IMG/VR virus record: IMGVR_UViG_3300006737_000108
Span: 1 to 30,998 of that record
Direction: 5' to 3' (one strand)
DNA: 30,998 nt
Source: a virus
Positions 14,761 to 22,978 of the stretch are shown one piece after another. Position 1 is the stretch's first letter, and the number at the start of each line of letters is the position of its first letter. Below the pieces are notes generated by a model, which was not told the DNA's origin, ran no database searches, and worked only from the letters and a program-made list of their open reading frames with translations. Both the position numbers and the translations under genes were made by a program.

Positions 14761-15231
14761 ATGGCAGATTTAACAGTAACTTTAACAGAGAGTATTACAG
14801 TAGATGGACACCAATATGGTGGGACTAAGTCTTTTGTAGTAAGTGGAATAAATGATGCTTATAAAAGAGTGTTAACAGTTCCAGCAAGTGTGGACACAAC
14901 TTTAATTAATTTTAAATCTACAGTTGGTGTTTCTGATGGTGCTATGGATATTGAAAACGTAAAATATATAAGGGTAACTAATTTAGATGGTTCTAATTCA
15001 GTTAATCTATCTTTACAAATAGATGCTGGTAAAGATGATACTGATCCAGATGATTCAGCAACTATTTTGCTAGAAGCAGGTAAAAGTTTTATTATTGGAA
15101 CACCACATAATTCTGTAGCAGTAGATTCTACTTCTTCATCAATAATAACATCTTTAAATGATCTAGAAAGTATATTAGTAGACAGCTCTAGTCACGCTGT
15201 AAGAATGGAGATTCTTATAGCCAGTGTTTAA
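14761..15231 (+). CDS. small beta-rich virion-like protein, last gene of operon
   Basis: The 156 residues are strand-rich and polar (LTVTLTESITVDGHQYGGTKSF, VNLSLQIDAGKDDTDPDDSATILLEAGKSFIIG). The pattern, with a covalently unremarkable sandwich and an LEAGKSFIIG turn, is like small structural proteins found beside fibres in marine phages. There is no signal peptide. It starts two bases after the second fibre gene and ends 24 bases before a strong terminator, so it closes the rightward operon. A decoration or fibre-base role is inferred from context. Confidence 0.75.
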   Translation: MADLTVTLTESITVDGHQYGGTKSFVVSGINDAYKRVLTVPASVDTTLINFKSTVGVSDGAMDIENVKYIRVTNLDGSNSVNLSLQIDAGKDDTDPDDSATILLEAGKSFIIGTPHNSVAVDSTSSSIITSLNDLESILVDSSSHAVRMEILIASV

Positions 15232-15255
15232 TAAACCTGTTTATAACTTTTAAAA

Positions 15256-15285
15256 AGAAGGCTACATTTTGTAGTCTTTTTTTTT
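15256..15285 (+). terminator. Rho-independent terminator of rightward operon
   Basis: GGCTACA (15260-15266) pairs with TGTAGTC (15270-15276) around a TTT loop with one G-T pair. AGAA before and the Ts after extend the stem, and a run of nine Ts (15277-15285) follows. It begins 24 bases after the stop of the 14761 gene. The next promoter octamer starts two bases after the T-run. Confidence 0.85.
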
Positions 15286-15286
15286 G

Positions 15287-15294
15287 TATATTTG
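15287..15294 (+). promoter_or_regulatory. -7 box TATATTTG after terminator
   Basis: An exact TATATTTG octamer starts directly after the terminator T-run and 21 bases before the ATG at 15316. TTTG at 15268-15271 inside the hairpin could be the -33 element, although the 15-base gap is short. The leader after the box contains AAATTTAATTTAATATAAT. Confidence 0.65.
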
Positions 15295-15315
15295 ATAAAT
15301 TTAATTTAATATAAT

Positions 15316-15702
15316 ATGACAACAGAAGAACTAATAGAAAAAGTAGTAGGAGAAGTAAAAGAACTATTACTAGAAAAAAACAGAAATTATGGTGACTCTG
15401 CCATAAACCCTTCAAGTGTATTTTCAAATGGAGATCCCTTAGAATCTTTAGGGGCAAGGATAGACGATAAATTAATGCGTATAAAAAATGTTGGTATTAA
15501 TAGTGATACTGAGGACACATTAATGGATTTGATAGGATACCTTATTTTATATAAAGTTGCTATGATAAAAGAAGAACAAGATGAGTACGAAAGTGATAAA
15601 GAAATAATAGGCATGGGTGGATTTATAGTAAATAGTGGCAAAACTATAGCTACAATGGACCAGTTAAATTTAAAGTACAGTGAAAAAAAGTGTAAAAAAT
15701 AA
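15316..15702 (+). CDS. DUF1599/Nmad1-like protein
   Basis: This 128-residue protein has the conserved pattern of the DUF1599 family, also called nucleotide modification associated domain 1: KNRNYGDSA at 21-29, ARIDDKLMRI at 47-56 and EDTLMDLIGYLILYK at 66-80. The acidic and polar residues on these helices recall all-alpha NTP pyrophosphatases, and family members occur in phages with modified DNA or nucleotide-pool genes. The C-terminal 40 residues lie outside the domain. It is the first gene after a terminator-promoter pair. The activity is unproven, and no base-modification enzyme is visible in this window. Confidence 0.8.
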   Translation: MTTEELIEKVVGEVKELLLEKNRNYGDSAINPSSVFSNGDPLESLGARIDDKLMRIKNVGINSDTEDTLMDLIGYLILYKVAMIKEEQDEYESDKEIIGMGGFIVNSGKTIATMDQLNLKYSEKKCKK

Positions 15703-15979
15703 AATTAAAAAAATAGAAGACATTTTAGAATCTATGAAAGGTGAACATGTAAGATACATGTTTTCCTATATAGTTATGGGAAAAACCTTAAATGATTTAA
15801 AATCTGACGTAATAACTAATGTTAGTGATGATATGGCCTCTAGGGCTTTAGGTATAGTTACTGATAGCTTTTTATATCCAGAAGAAAAACTACCTTTTGT
15901 TAATCCAGAAGAAGAGATAGATGATAAACTTAGATTGTTTAATATGTTTAATACAGACAATAAAAAACCAGAAGCATAA
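15680..15979 (+). CDS. small helical protein of unknown function
   Basis: This 99-residue frame uses a GTG start at 15680 that overlaps the upstream gene by 23 bases. An ATG at 15734 (residue 19) would remove the basic N-terminal helix. I keep the GTG because the leading KKSVKNKIKKIEDILESM looks like a genuine amphipathic helix and the gap would otherwise be 31 bases. The middle (VRYMFSYIVMGKTLNDLKSDVITNVSDDMASRALGIVTD) looks helical and the end is acidic. The stop overlaps the next start (TAATG). I recognise no family. Confidence 0.65.
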   Translation: MKKSVKNKIKKIEDILESMKGEHVRYMFSYIVMGKTLNDLKSDVITNVSDDMASRALGIVTDSFLYPEEKLPFVNPEEEIDDKLRLFNMFNTDNKKPEA

Positions 15980-16251
15980 TGGAAATAGTTAATGGAATAA
16001 TTAGAAAAATAGTAATAGGTGATATAAAAAATGGAATAACCTATGTAGTTGGTCAACCAATAATGAGAGGTCAAGCTAAAATATCAGCTATAGTTCAAGA
16101 TGAAATGTATTTTATAAGATATAAGATGTTAAAGTTTAATATATACATTAAAATGGAAGGATCTGAAACATCAGAATTATGGAAAGCCTTTTTTGAATTA
16201 ACAGGTGTAGAATACAATCTTGATTACAAAGAAGAATACGAAGTAAATTAA
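15979..16251 (+). CDS. small protein, family unrecognised
   Basis: The 90 residues start MEIVNGIIRKIVIGDIKNGITYVVGQ, then ISAIVQDEMYFIRYKMLKFNIYIK and SELWKAFFELTG. This mixed alpha/beta protein resembles hypothetical proteins I recall from marine flavobacterial phages. It overlaps the upstream gene by one base and lies five bases before the co-chaperonin gene, within a pre-packaging cluster. No motif points to an activity. Confidence 0.75.
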   Translation: MEIVNGIIRKIVIGDIKNGITYVVGQPIMRGQAKISAIVQDEMYFIRYKMLKFNIYIKMEGSETSELWKAFFELTGVEYNLDYKEEYEVN

Positions 16252-16256
16252 ATAAA

Positions 16257-16901
16257 ATGGAAAAATTAAGAATACCTAAAAACTTCTTTATTGTAGAGGT
16301 AGAAAAGCCATATGAAGATACCACAACAATTAATGGTGTAGAGTTAAAAATAAACATTACTTACGAACCATTAAGGCACGCTAGGCAATATGGAATAGTT
16401 TATAAAGTTCCAGAATGGCTACCAGAAGGTTTAGACTTTGATATAAAAGTTGGTGATAAAGTTTATTTTCATCATTTAATTACAGCTAACACAGGTAATC
16501 TAAACATAAGTAAAACCTATGGTGAGGCTTCTTGGAAAGATTATCAAAGCGAACATTTATTTACCCTGGAAGATAAAGAAAATTTATACAAAGTTCATTG
16601 GGATTATATATATGCAAGAGTTAGGGATGGTAAAGTTAAAATGTTAAATCATTGGAATTTTGTAGAACAAAAGAAAGAATTAGAAGAAGATATAAAAACA
16701 GATAGTGGTATATACTTTAAACCTGAAGTAGAAGAAATAACATTAAGGGGTTATGTTAGGAACATGAATCCATGGTTAAAAAAACAGGGTATAAAAGAAG
16801 GTGATGAAGTATTTTTTTCTACCAACTCTGAATATGAAATGAAGATAGAGGGTAAAAAATTACTTAGAATGAGGAATCAGGATATACTAGCAAAGATATA
16901 A
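16257..16901 (+). CDS. GroES-like co-chaperonin with two tandem domains
   Basis: At 214 residues this is about twice the length of bacterial GroES (about 95). Residues 4-121 read as one GroES-type barrel (RIPKNFFIVEVEKPYED, mobile-loop-like NGVEL at 26-30, ARQYGIVYKVP, VGDKVYFHH, YKVHWDYIYARV). Residues 128-214 read as a second (MLNHWNFVEQKKELEE, SGIYF at 150-154, RGYVRNM, IKEGDEVFFS, then LLRMRNQDILAKI, the usual GroES ending). Two barrels in one chain is the arrangement of plant chloroplast Cpn20. Phages such as T4 (gp31) encode their own co-chaperonin so that the host GroEL can fold the capsid protein. Position just before TerL and the head genes fits that role. The host chaperonin would be the partner. 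Confidence 0.75.
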   Translation: MEKLRIPKNFFIVEVEKPYEDTTTINGVELKINITYEPLRHARQYGIVYKVPEWLPEGLDFDIKVGDKVYFHHLITANTGNLNISKTYGEASWKDYQSEHLFTLEDKENLYKVHWDYIYARVRDGKVKMLNHWNFVEQKKELEEDIKTDSGIYFKPEVEEITLRGYVRNMNPWLKKQGIKEGDEVFFSTNSEYEMKIEGKKLLRMRNQDILAKI

Positions 16902-16902
16902 A

Positions 16903-17196
16903 ATGCCTAAAGAAACAAATAAAAACTATATAAAAAGAACATTACAAGAGCTTATAGATTCATCTAAAGAGGCTGTATCTATATTGATAGATGATATAAA
17001 AAAACCATTAGATATTGATTTATCTGATGAGAAAAGAAGAAATGCAATAAAAGCTAAAAAAGAATGTTTTGTGGATGCTCAAGAAATAATAATAGGTATA
17101 TCCAAACTTGAAGCACAGCTATCTAATAGTGAGTCAGAATTAAAAGAAGAAAGGGACTTTGAAAGTGGGTTAGCTGAAAAATTCGCCAAAAGATAA
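16903..17196 (+). CDS. small helical protein before TerL (terminase small subunit candidate)
   Basis: The 97 residues are almost all helix: KNYIKRTLQELIDSSKEAVSILIDDI, DEKRRNAIKAKKECFVDAQEIIIGISKLEAQLSNSESELKEE. There is no obvious helix-turn-helix beyond the first 40 residues. It starts one base after the co-chaperonin stop and is the gene directly before TerL, where small terminase subunits usually lie, and its size fits. I recall similar proteins in marine phages annotated only as hypothetical. The terminase role is a positional inference. Confidence 0.7.
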   Translation: MPKETNKNYIKRTLQELIDSSKEAVSILIDDIKKPLDIDLSDEKRRNAIKAKKECFVDAQEIIIGISKLEAQLSNSESELKEERDFESGLAEKFAKR

Positions 17197-17207
17197 AATT
17201 TTATTTA

Positions 17208-17215
17208 TATATTTG
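17208..17215 (+). promoter_or_regulatory. -7 box TATATTTG before TerL
   Basis: An exact TATATTTG octamer sits 11 bases after the preceding stop and 21 bases before the ATG at 17237. It argues against the in-frame TTG at 17213, which lies inside the box, as the start. No clear -33 TTG is seen at the usual distance. Confidence 0.55.
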
Positions 17216-17236
17216 TATATATGGGATTTTTTTATT

Positions 17237-19306
17237 ATGCCTAATACAATTCAATTAAATTCAAATAGTCTAGGGGATGTTATCGAAATCCAAGGATTAA
17301 AGATACAACTCCCTAAAAAACCAATGAAAAAGAAAATTCTATTTTCTGATAAAAAGAAAAAAGAACAAAGGTGGATTAGGCAAGATATGCCTACTGGCTT
17401 AAATAGAGAAAACGCCTCAGACTACATAGAATATATAGAAGAAGAATTTAGAAGAAGAAGAGATGGTTTATGGTTCATGAATAATGGTGACCCTACCTAT
17501 ATTACTGGTAGTCACTATATGTTTATACAATGGTCTCATATAGATGTTGGTTATCCTGATTATAGAGAAGCTAACAGAAAGTTCTTTATTTTTTGGGAAG
17601 CTTGTAAATTAGACCCTGACTGTATGGGAATGTGTTTTCTTAAGAACAGAAGATCTGGTTTTTCATATATGGCAAGTGCAGAAATGGTTAATCAAGCAAC
17701 ACAGATTTATGATTCAAACTTTGGTTTGTTATCTAAAACAGGTGGTGATGCTAAGAGTATGTTTACAGATAAGGTTGTTAGAATATACAGAAGGTATCCT
17801 TTTTTCTTTCAACCAATACAAGATGGTTCTAGTAACCCAAGAGTTGAGTTAGCGTTTAGGGAGCCAGCCAAGAAGATAACAAAGAAAAATAAACATATAG
17901 AAAAATCAGAAGCTTTAAACTCTGTAATAGATTGGAGAAATACTGCAGATAACAGTTATGATGGTATGAAGCTAAAATTGTTAGTTCATGATGAGGCTGG
18001 TAAATGGACTGGTTCTACATCTATAGCTAAAAACTGGTCAGTTACTCAAACTTGTTTATTGCTTGGTAGAAAGATTGTAGGTAAGTGCATGATGGGTTCT
18101 ACTGCTAATAAACTTGAAGATGGTGGTTTAGAGTATAAGGATATATATTATGATTCAAATGTTCAAGATAAAGATTTAAACAGAAGAACTAAATCAGGTT
18201 TATATTCTTTATTTATACCCTCTTATGAAAACTTAGAAGGATTTATTGATGAGTATGGAAGGTCTGTTGTTCAAACACCTGATAGTCCAATAATGGGTAT
18301 TGATGATGTTGAGGTAAATATAGGGGCTAAAGATTATATTATAAATAGAAGAAATGGATTAAAGAACAATACTAATTCTTTGTCAGAATTTAAAAGACAG
18401 TTTCCTTTTACTACAGAGGAGGCATTTAGAAATGATTCTTTGTCTAGTGTTTTTGATGTAGAAAAAATATATCAACAGATTGATTATAATGAAGTAGCTG
18501 ATAATTTAACAACTAAAGGTGATTTTATATGGAAAGGTGGAGTACAAGATAGTAAGGTTATATGGATACCTAATAAAAAAGGTAAATGGGAAGTATCTTG
18601 GTTTCCATCATCTGGCATGCAAAACTTAGTTGTAAGCAAGTCTGGTAAAAAAAGACCTGGCAATACAATTAATTTAGTTTCAGGTTGTGACCCTTATGAC
18701 CATGATACAACAACAGATGGAAGGAGGTCTAATGCAGCTTGTCATATTTATCATAAATTTTCTATGTCTGAGGATTTACCTTCAGAACAGTTTGTTTGTG
18801 AATATATAAACAGACCACCAAAGGCAGAGATATTTTATGAGGACATGATAAAACAATGTGTTTTTTATGGATGTCAAATACTTGTAGAAAATAATAAAAT
18901 AGGAATTATAAAATACTTTGAAAGAAGAGGTTACTTTGATTACTTAATGGATAGACCTGAGTCTACACATACAAACTTTAGTAAAAAGCAAGTTACTAAA
19001 GGTATACCAGGTTCAGGTATTGCTGTTATAAATGCTCAAGCAGAAGCAGTGTCTACTTACATATATGATCATGTTGGATTAAAATCAGATACAGGAGAAA
19101 TGGGAAAGTGTTATTTTAATAATTTATTAGATGATTGGAGTAGGTTTGATATAGACAATAGAACTAAATTTGATGCTACTATTAGTTCTAGTTTAGCTTT
19201 ACTTGCATCACAAAAATTCGTTGCAAATAAGAAAGAGTCGCCAAAATTTATTAAGTTTGTAAAAAAGTATAGTAATAGAGGTGTTTTATCTAAACAAATA
19301 AAGTAA
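17237..19306 (+). CDS. terL: terminase large subunit
   Basis: The 689-residue product is the ATPase-nuclease motor that packages DNA into the prohead. I start at ATG 17237 (MPNTIQLNS); an upstream TTG overlaps a promoter box. FLKNRRSGFS (about 134-143) stands where Walker A lies, with R-x-G-x-S in place of GxGKS, as in other Bacteroidota phage terminases I recall. LKLLVHDEAG (about 247-255) is Walker B with the D-E pair at 252-253. The RNase H-like nuclease shows SGCDPYDHD (D485), ILVENN (E551) and FDATIS (D646). It ends one base before the portal start. Confidence in identity is high. Confidence 0.93.
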   Translation: MPNTIQLNSNSLGDVIEIQGLKIQLPKKPMKKKILFSDKKKKEQRWIRQDMPTGLNRENASDYIEYIEEEFRRRRDGLWFMNNGDPTYITGSHYMFIQWSHIDVGYPDYREANRKFFIFWEACKLDPDCMGMCFLKNRRSGFSYMASAEMVNQATQIYDSNFGLLSKTGGDAKSMFTDKVVRIYRRYPFFFQPIQDGSSNPRVELAFREPAKKITKKNKHIEKSEALNSVIDWRNTADNSYDGMKLKLLVHDEAGKWTGSTSIAKNWSVTQTCLLLGRKIVGKCMMGSTANKLEDGGLEYKDIYYDSNVQDKDLNRRTKSGLYSLFIPSYENLEGFIDEYGRSVVQTPDSPIMGIDDVEVNIGAKDYIINRRNGLKNNTNSLSEFKRQFPFTTEEAFRNDSLSSVFDVEKIYQQIDYNEVADNLTTKGDFIWKGGVQDSKVIWIPNKKGKWEVSWFPSSGMQNLVVSKSGKKRPGNTINLVSGCDPYDHDTTTDGRRSNAACHIYHKFSMSEDLPSEQFVCEYINRPPKAEIFYEDMIKQCVFYGCQILVENNKIGIIKYFERRGYFDYLMDRPESTHTNFSKKQVTKGIPGSGIAVINAQAEAVSTYIYDHVGLKSDTGEMGKCYFNNLLDDWSRFDIDNRTKFDATISSSLALLASQKFVANKKESPKFIKFVKKYSNRGVLSKQIK

Positions 19307-21757
19307 ATGAGTTATAAAAATTTATTTAGTGGAAACGACAAAATAAAGAAAGTTGGTGGCTATCCAAGTCCTTACGTTTCCCCAGAAGAAAAAGAAAAGA
19401 AAGAATATGGTTTAGCCTATTTTAAAAGAATGTTTTATGATTGGGAAAATAATTCTGAAATAAACATCAATAGTAGAAGGGCTTTATACACAAAGTCTAG
19501 AAGTTATGCACAAGGTGCACAAGATACAAGAAAATATAAAGATTTACTTGATGTAGAAGGAGATACTTCATATTTAAATTTAGACTTTACTCCTGTTAAT
19601 ATAATTCCAAAATTTGTAGATTTAGTTTTAAATGATTTTAACAATCAAGAATATGAAGTAAAAGCAAATGCTATAGATTCAGTAGCAGAAACAGAAAGAG
19701 AGTCTTTTAAAAATACTTTGTTTGCTAAAATGTTAACATCACCAAATTTAAAAGTGATGTCTGAAAACATGGAGAGAGACTTAAATCATAAAGGTTATGT
19801 TCCACAAAATCAAGAGGAGATTGATATATTTATGTCTATATCATATAAACAAGCTTCTGAAATATCAATGGAGAATGGTATAAAATTTGTTATGAAACAA
19901 AATGATTTTGACAGTATAAAAAAATCAATCATAAGAGATTTAATTGTTTGTGGTATAGGTGCTTCTAAGGTATCATTTGATCCTAACACTGGGATTAAAT
20001 TAAAATATGTAGATCCTGCAAACTTAATAACTTCTTATTCTAATAAAGAAACTTTTTCAGATATACAGCACGCAGGGGAAGTTTACTCTATGACTATAGG
20101 TGATTTAAAAAGAATAGCAGGAGATCAATTAACAGAGACAGAATATGAAGAAATAGCAAATAATTATTCAGGAAAAAATGAAAATGGAAACATGGCTTCT
20201 AGTTATGAATCTTATGTAAATGAAGAGAACTATGAATACTATTATGATAAGTTTAGAATTACTGTTTTAGATGCTGAGTTTTTATCTGTTAATGAATTAA
20301 AGTATGAAAAAAAGAAAAATGGTTTTGGTGGATATACAGTAAGAAAAAAATCTTTCAAATACAAAAAGCCAAAAAAATCTAAATATGAAAGAGAGCTTAT
20401 TAAAACTTCTGTAAAAGTTGTTTATTCTGGGATATGGATATGTCATACAGATCATGTGATAAACTATGGTATGGCTAAAAACATGACTAGAGAAAAATCT
20501 AATTTAACAGAAACCAAACTATCTTATATTACTTATGCTCCAGGTATATATAAAATGCACAACAAATCACTTGTTGAAAGAATGATTCCATTTGCAGATC
20601 AAATTCAACTTGCACACCTTAAACTACAACAAATTATTGCAAAGGCTAGACCAAAAGGTGCTGCTTTTGAATTAGGGTCTTTAGAAAATGTTTCAAAAGG
20701 TGATGGTGGAACTTTTACTCCACTTGAGTTACAAGAAATATTTGACCAAACAGGTAATATATATTACAGGTCATTAAATGATGATGGTCAACCTATGAGC
20801 AGTATTCCAATTCAAGAATTAGAAAATGGTATAGGTGGTGATATGCAAAAACTAATAGCTATATATCAACATAACTTACAAATGATTAGAGATGTGACTG
20901 GTGTCAATGAAGCTAGAGAAGGAGCTAAACCATCTAGTGATGCTTTAGTAGGTGTTCAGAAATTACAATTAATAGCTTCTAATAACGCAACTAAAAGTAT
21001 AAATGATGGTTACTTATATATAACTAAGAGGTCTGCAGAGTGTATTTGTTTAAGACTACAGGATATGTATAAAAATAAAAATAAATACAAATCTTATGAA
21101 AACGCTTTAGGTAAGTCTAATATGACCATGTTAAGTTCTAATAGAGATATTAGTATACATGAATATGGAATTATGTTAGAGGTTGCTCCAGATCAAGAAG
21201 AAAGATTAGCTATGGAATCAAACATACAACAATCTATAGCCCAAAAACAATTAAGATTAGAAGACGCTATTTTTATTAGATCTATAAAAAACATAAAACT
21301 AGCAAATCAAGTTTTAATGCACAGAAGAAAAAAATATCAAGAAGAAGAAGAAAAAAAAGCTAAAGAGCAACAAATGATGAACGCACAGATTCAACAGCAA
21401 GCAGCTCAACAACAAGCCATGATAAAACAACAAGAAATGCAAATGATGGCTCAGATAGAAATGCAATCAGCTCAAATTAAATCACAATCTAGAATACAAG
21501 AGTTGCAAGCAGAATATCAATTAAAAGATCAATTAGACAACATGCAACATCAAAGAAGGATGCAAGAGATTGCCTTAAACAATCAAGGTAAAAAAGAAGT
21601 GGCTGATGTTAGTGGAGAAGTTAAATTAAAGGGTCAAGATAAAGCTGCAGTGAATCAATCTAGGCTTATAGAGCAAAAAAGAGATAGAGCTTTACCTATT
21701 ACTGAAGGTAATATTTCAGCACCAGAAGAAGATTTATCTCCTGAAAATTTATTATAA
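19307..21757 (+). CDS. portal protein
   Basis: The 816-residue protein lies directly after TerL and is long for a portal, as in crAss-like and other Bacteroidota podovirus-like phages. Residues about 526-560 (IRDVTGVNEAREGAKPSS, then DALVGVQKLQLIASNNAT) match a motif I recall as conserved in those portals. Residues about 395-520 (THVINYG, YAPGIYKMHNKSLVERMIPFADQIQLAH) are typical of the wing and stem. The C-terminal 130 residues (from KKYQEEEEKKAKEQQMM) are Gln/Met/Glu-rich and probably a long coiled coil or barrel extension. It forms the dodecameric ring through which DNA enters and leaves. Confidence 0.88.
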   Translation: MSYKNLFSGNDKIKKVGGYPSPYVSPEEKEKKEYGLAYFKRMFYDWENNSEININSRRALYTKSRSYAQGAQDTRKYKDLLDVEGDTSYLNLDFTPVNIIPKFVDLVLNDFNNQEYEVKANAIDSVAETERESFKNTLFAKMLTSPNLKVMSENMERDLNHKGYVPQNQEEIDIFMSISYKQASEISMENGIKFVMKQNDFDSIKKSIIRDLIVCGIGASKVSFDPNTGIKLKYVDPANLITSYSNKETFSDIQHAGEVYSMTIGDLKRIAGDQLTETEYEEIANNYSGKNENGNMASSYESYVNEENYEYYYDKFRITVLDAEFLSVNELKYEKKKNGFGGYTVRKKSFKYKKPKKSKYERELIKTSVKVVYSGIWICHTDHVINYGMAKNMTREKSNLTETKLSYITYAPGIYKMHNKSLVERMIPFADQIQLAHLKLQQIIAKARPKGAAFELGSLENVSKGDGGTFTPLELQEIFDQTGNIYYRSLNDDGQPMSSIPIQELENGIGGDMQKLIAIYQHNLQMIRDVTGVNEAREGAKPSSDALVGVQKLQLIASNNATKSINDGYLYITKRSAECICLRLQDMYKNKNKYKSYENALGKSNMTMLSSNRDISIHEYGIMLEVAPDQEERLAMESNIQQSIAQKQLRLEDAIFIRSIKNIKLANQVLMHRRKKYQEEEEKKAKEQQMMNAQIQQQAAQQQAMIKQQEMQMMAQIEMQSAQIKSQSRIQELQAEYQLKDQLDNMQHQRRMQEIALNNQGKKEVADVSGEVKLKGQDKAAVNQSRLIEQKRDRALPITEGNISAPEEDLSPENLL

Positions 21758-21770
21758 TAAAAAATATATA

Positions 21771-21778
21771 TATATTTG
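21771..21778 (+). promoter_or_regulatory. -7 box TATATTTG before scaffold-like gene
   Basis: An exact TATATTTG octamer lies 13 bases past the portal stop and 29 bases before the ATG at 21808. The leader ends in AATTTAATTTAATTTATT, a string shared in part with the leaders at 15295-15313 and 24938-24955. TTT rather than TTG stands at the -33 position. Confidence 0.6.
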
Positions 21779-21807
21779 CAACAATTACTAATTTAATTTA
21801 ATTTATT

Positions 21808-22947
21808 ATGGCAGACGACAATTACGATATAGCAAGGGATTTTGCTACAGCAACAGATTCAAAAGTAGAAATTGTTAACGAATCAGTTTCTGATATAAAC
21901 TCAGGAGACGTTACACAAAATTCTAATATTATTGATCTAACTACAAGTGAAGATCCCTTAGAAGAAATACAGGATGTTCAAGGTGAACAACCTGAGGAGA
22001 TAGAAAGTTCTTTGACAGATGGTGATGGGCCAGAAGAAGCCCAATCAAGTGAAACATTCCAAGATGAGGACATTAGGGAATTAAATGATGAAGATGCGTT
22101 ATTTGTTCTAAACGAAAAGTATGGGACGAATTATGAAAACCTGGAAAATTTACTTAACGACCTGGAATCAGAAAAACAACAATCTAATTTTGCTAGCGAA
22201 CAGATAGAAAATATAAATAGATTTGTTGAAGAAACAGGGAGAAGCGTTGAGGATTACTACATGACTCAAACTCAAGACTATGAAAAAATGTCTGATGAGC
22301 AAGTAGTTAAAGAATATTTAAAACTAGAGAACCCAGACTTAACGCAAAAAGAAATTGATTTATTCTATAATGATACTTATAAACAAGGTGATGAAAAGTA
22401 TTCAGAAGAGCAATCTGACATTGGTAAAATTCATCTAAAGAGAGATAGCTCTAAAGCTAGACAAGAGCTCTTAGATCTACAGGAGGAGTATTGGTCTCCA
22501 AATGAAGATTCAGGAGAAATGACTCAAGATGATGTTGAAGAGATGGAAGATGCTAGAATAGACTTTTTAAACGATATGGATAGTGAATTAGATGATATTG
22601 AATCATTATCTTTTACTGTGGATGAAAGTGGAGAAACTTTTGATTATCAACTCACTGATGATGATAGGGATGTTGTAACTGATACGTTGGAAAATTTAGA
22701 TACTTTTTTTGATGACTATAGAGATAATGAAGGCGAATGGGATAGAGAAAGATTAGCCATGGACTTAATTGCTATGAAATTACAAGGCAATATAATAAGG
22801 TCTGTAGCTAATCAATATAGATCCAAAGGAGCTGAACAAGTCTTAGGAGAAATCAAAAATCCATCTTTTGAACCAATTAAAAATACACCATCTAATAAAG
22901 GAAATTCTATTGTAGACCAAATAAATAAACATATATTTGGCGATTAA
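21808..22947 (+). CDS. acidic scaffolding-like protein
   Basis: This 379-residue protein is rich in Asp, Glu, Ser and Asn and poor in hydrophobic residues. The first 85 residues look disordered (SDINSGDVTQNSN, EEIESSLTDGDGPEE). Acidic helices follow (NRFVEETGRSVEDYYM; EMEDARIDFLNDMDSELDDIESL), and the C-terminus turns more basic (RSVANQYRSKGAEQVLGEIKN). Position between the portal and the major capsid protein and the acidic helical make-up fit a scaffold that guides capsid assembly and is then lost. No protease motif is visible. The last codons contain the octamer that may drive the capsid gene. Confidence 0.75.
   Translation: MADDNYDIARDFATATDSKVEIVNESVSDINSGDVTQNSNIIDLTTSEDPLEEIQDVQGEQPEEIESSLTDGDGPEEAQSSETFQDEDIRELNDEDALFVLNEKYGTNYENLENLLNDLESEKQQSNFASEQIENINRFVEETGRSVEDYYMTQTQDYEKMSDEQVVKEYLKLENPDLTQKEIDLFYNDTYKQGDEKYSEEQSDIGKIHLKRDSSKARQELLDLQEEYWSPNEDSGEMTQDDVEEMEDARIDFLNDMDSELDDIESLSFTVDESGETFDYQLTDDDRDVVTDTLENLDTFFDDYRDNEGEWDRERLAMDLIAMKLQGNIIRSVANQYRSKGAEQVLGEIKNPSFEPIKNTPSNKGNSIVDQINKHIFGD
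22932..22939 (+). promoter_or_regulatory. major capsid promoter: -33 TTG and -7 TATATTTG
   Basis: An exact TATATTTG octamer lies in the last codons of the scaffold-like gene, with TTG at 22910-22912, a 19-base gap that fits the Bacteroidota -33/-7 arrangement best of all candidates here. The capsid ATG is 40 bases further. A dedicated promoter suits the most abundant virion protein. Confidence 0.6.
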
Positions 22948-22978
22948 TTAATAAGTTTAACTAAAAAATAATAAAATT

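Noticed and set aside
15215-15457. Minus-strand Leu/Phe-rich frame across the terminator
   Set aside because: It spans a clear plus-strand terminator and promoter and is antisense to the DUF1599-like gene, so its hydrophobic run is incidental.
17213-17236. TTG start giving TerL eight more residues
   Set aside because: The TTG lies inside the -7 promoter box, so it would be upstream of the expected transcript start; ATG 17237 fits better.
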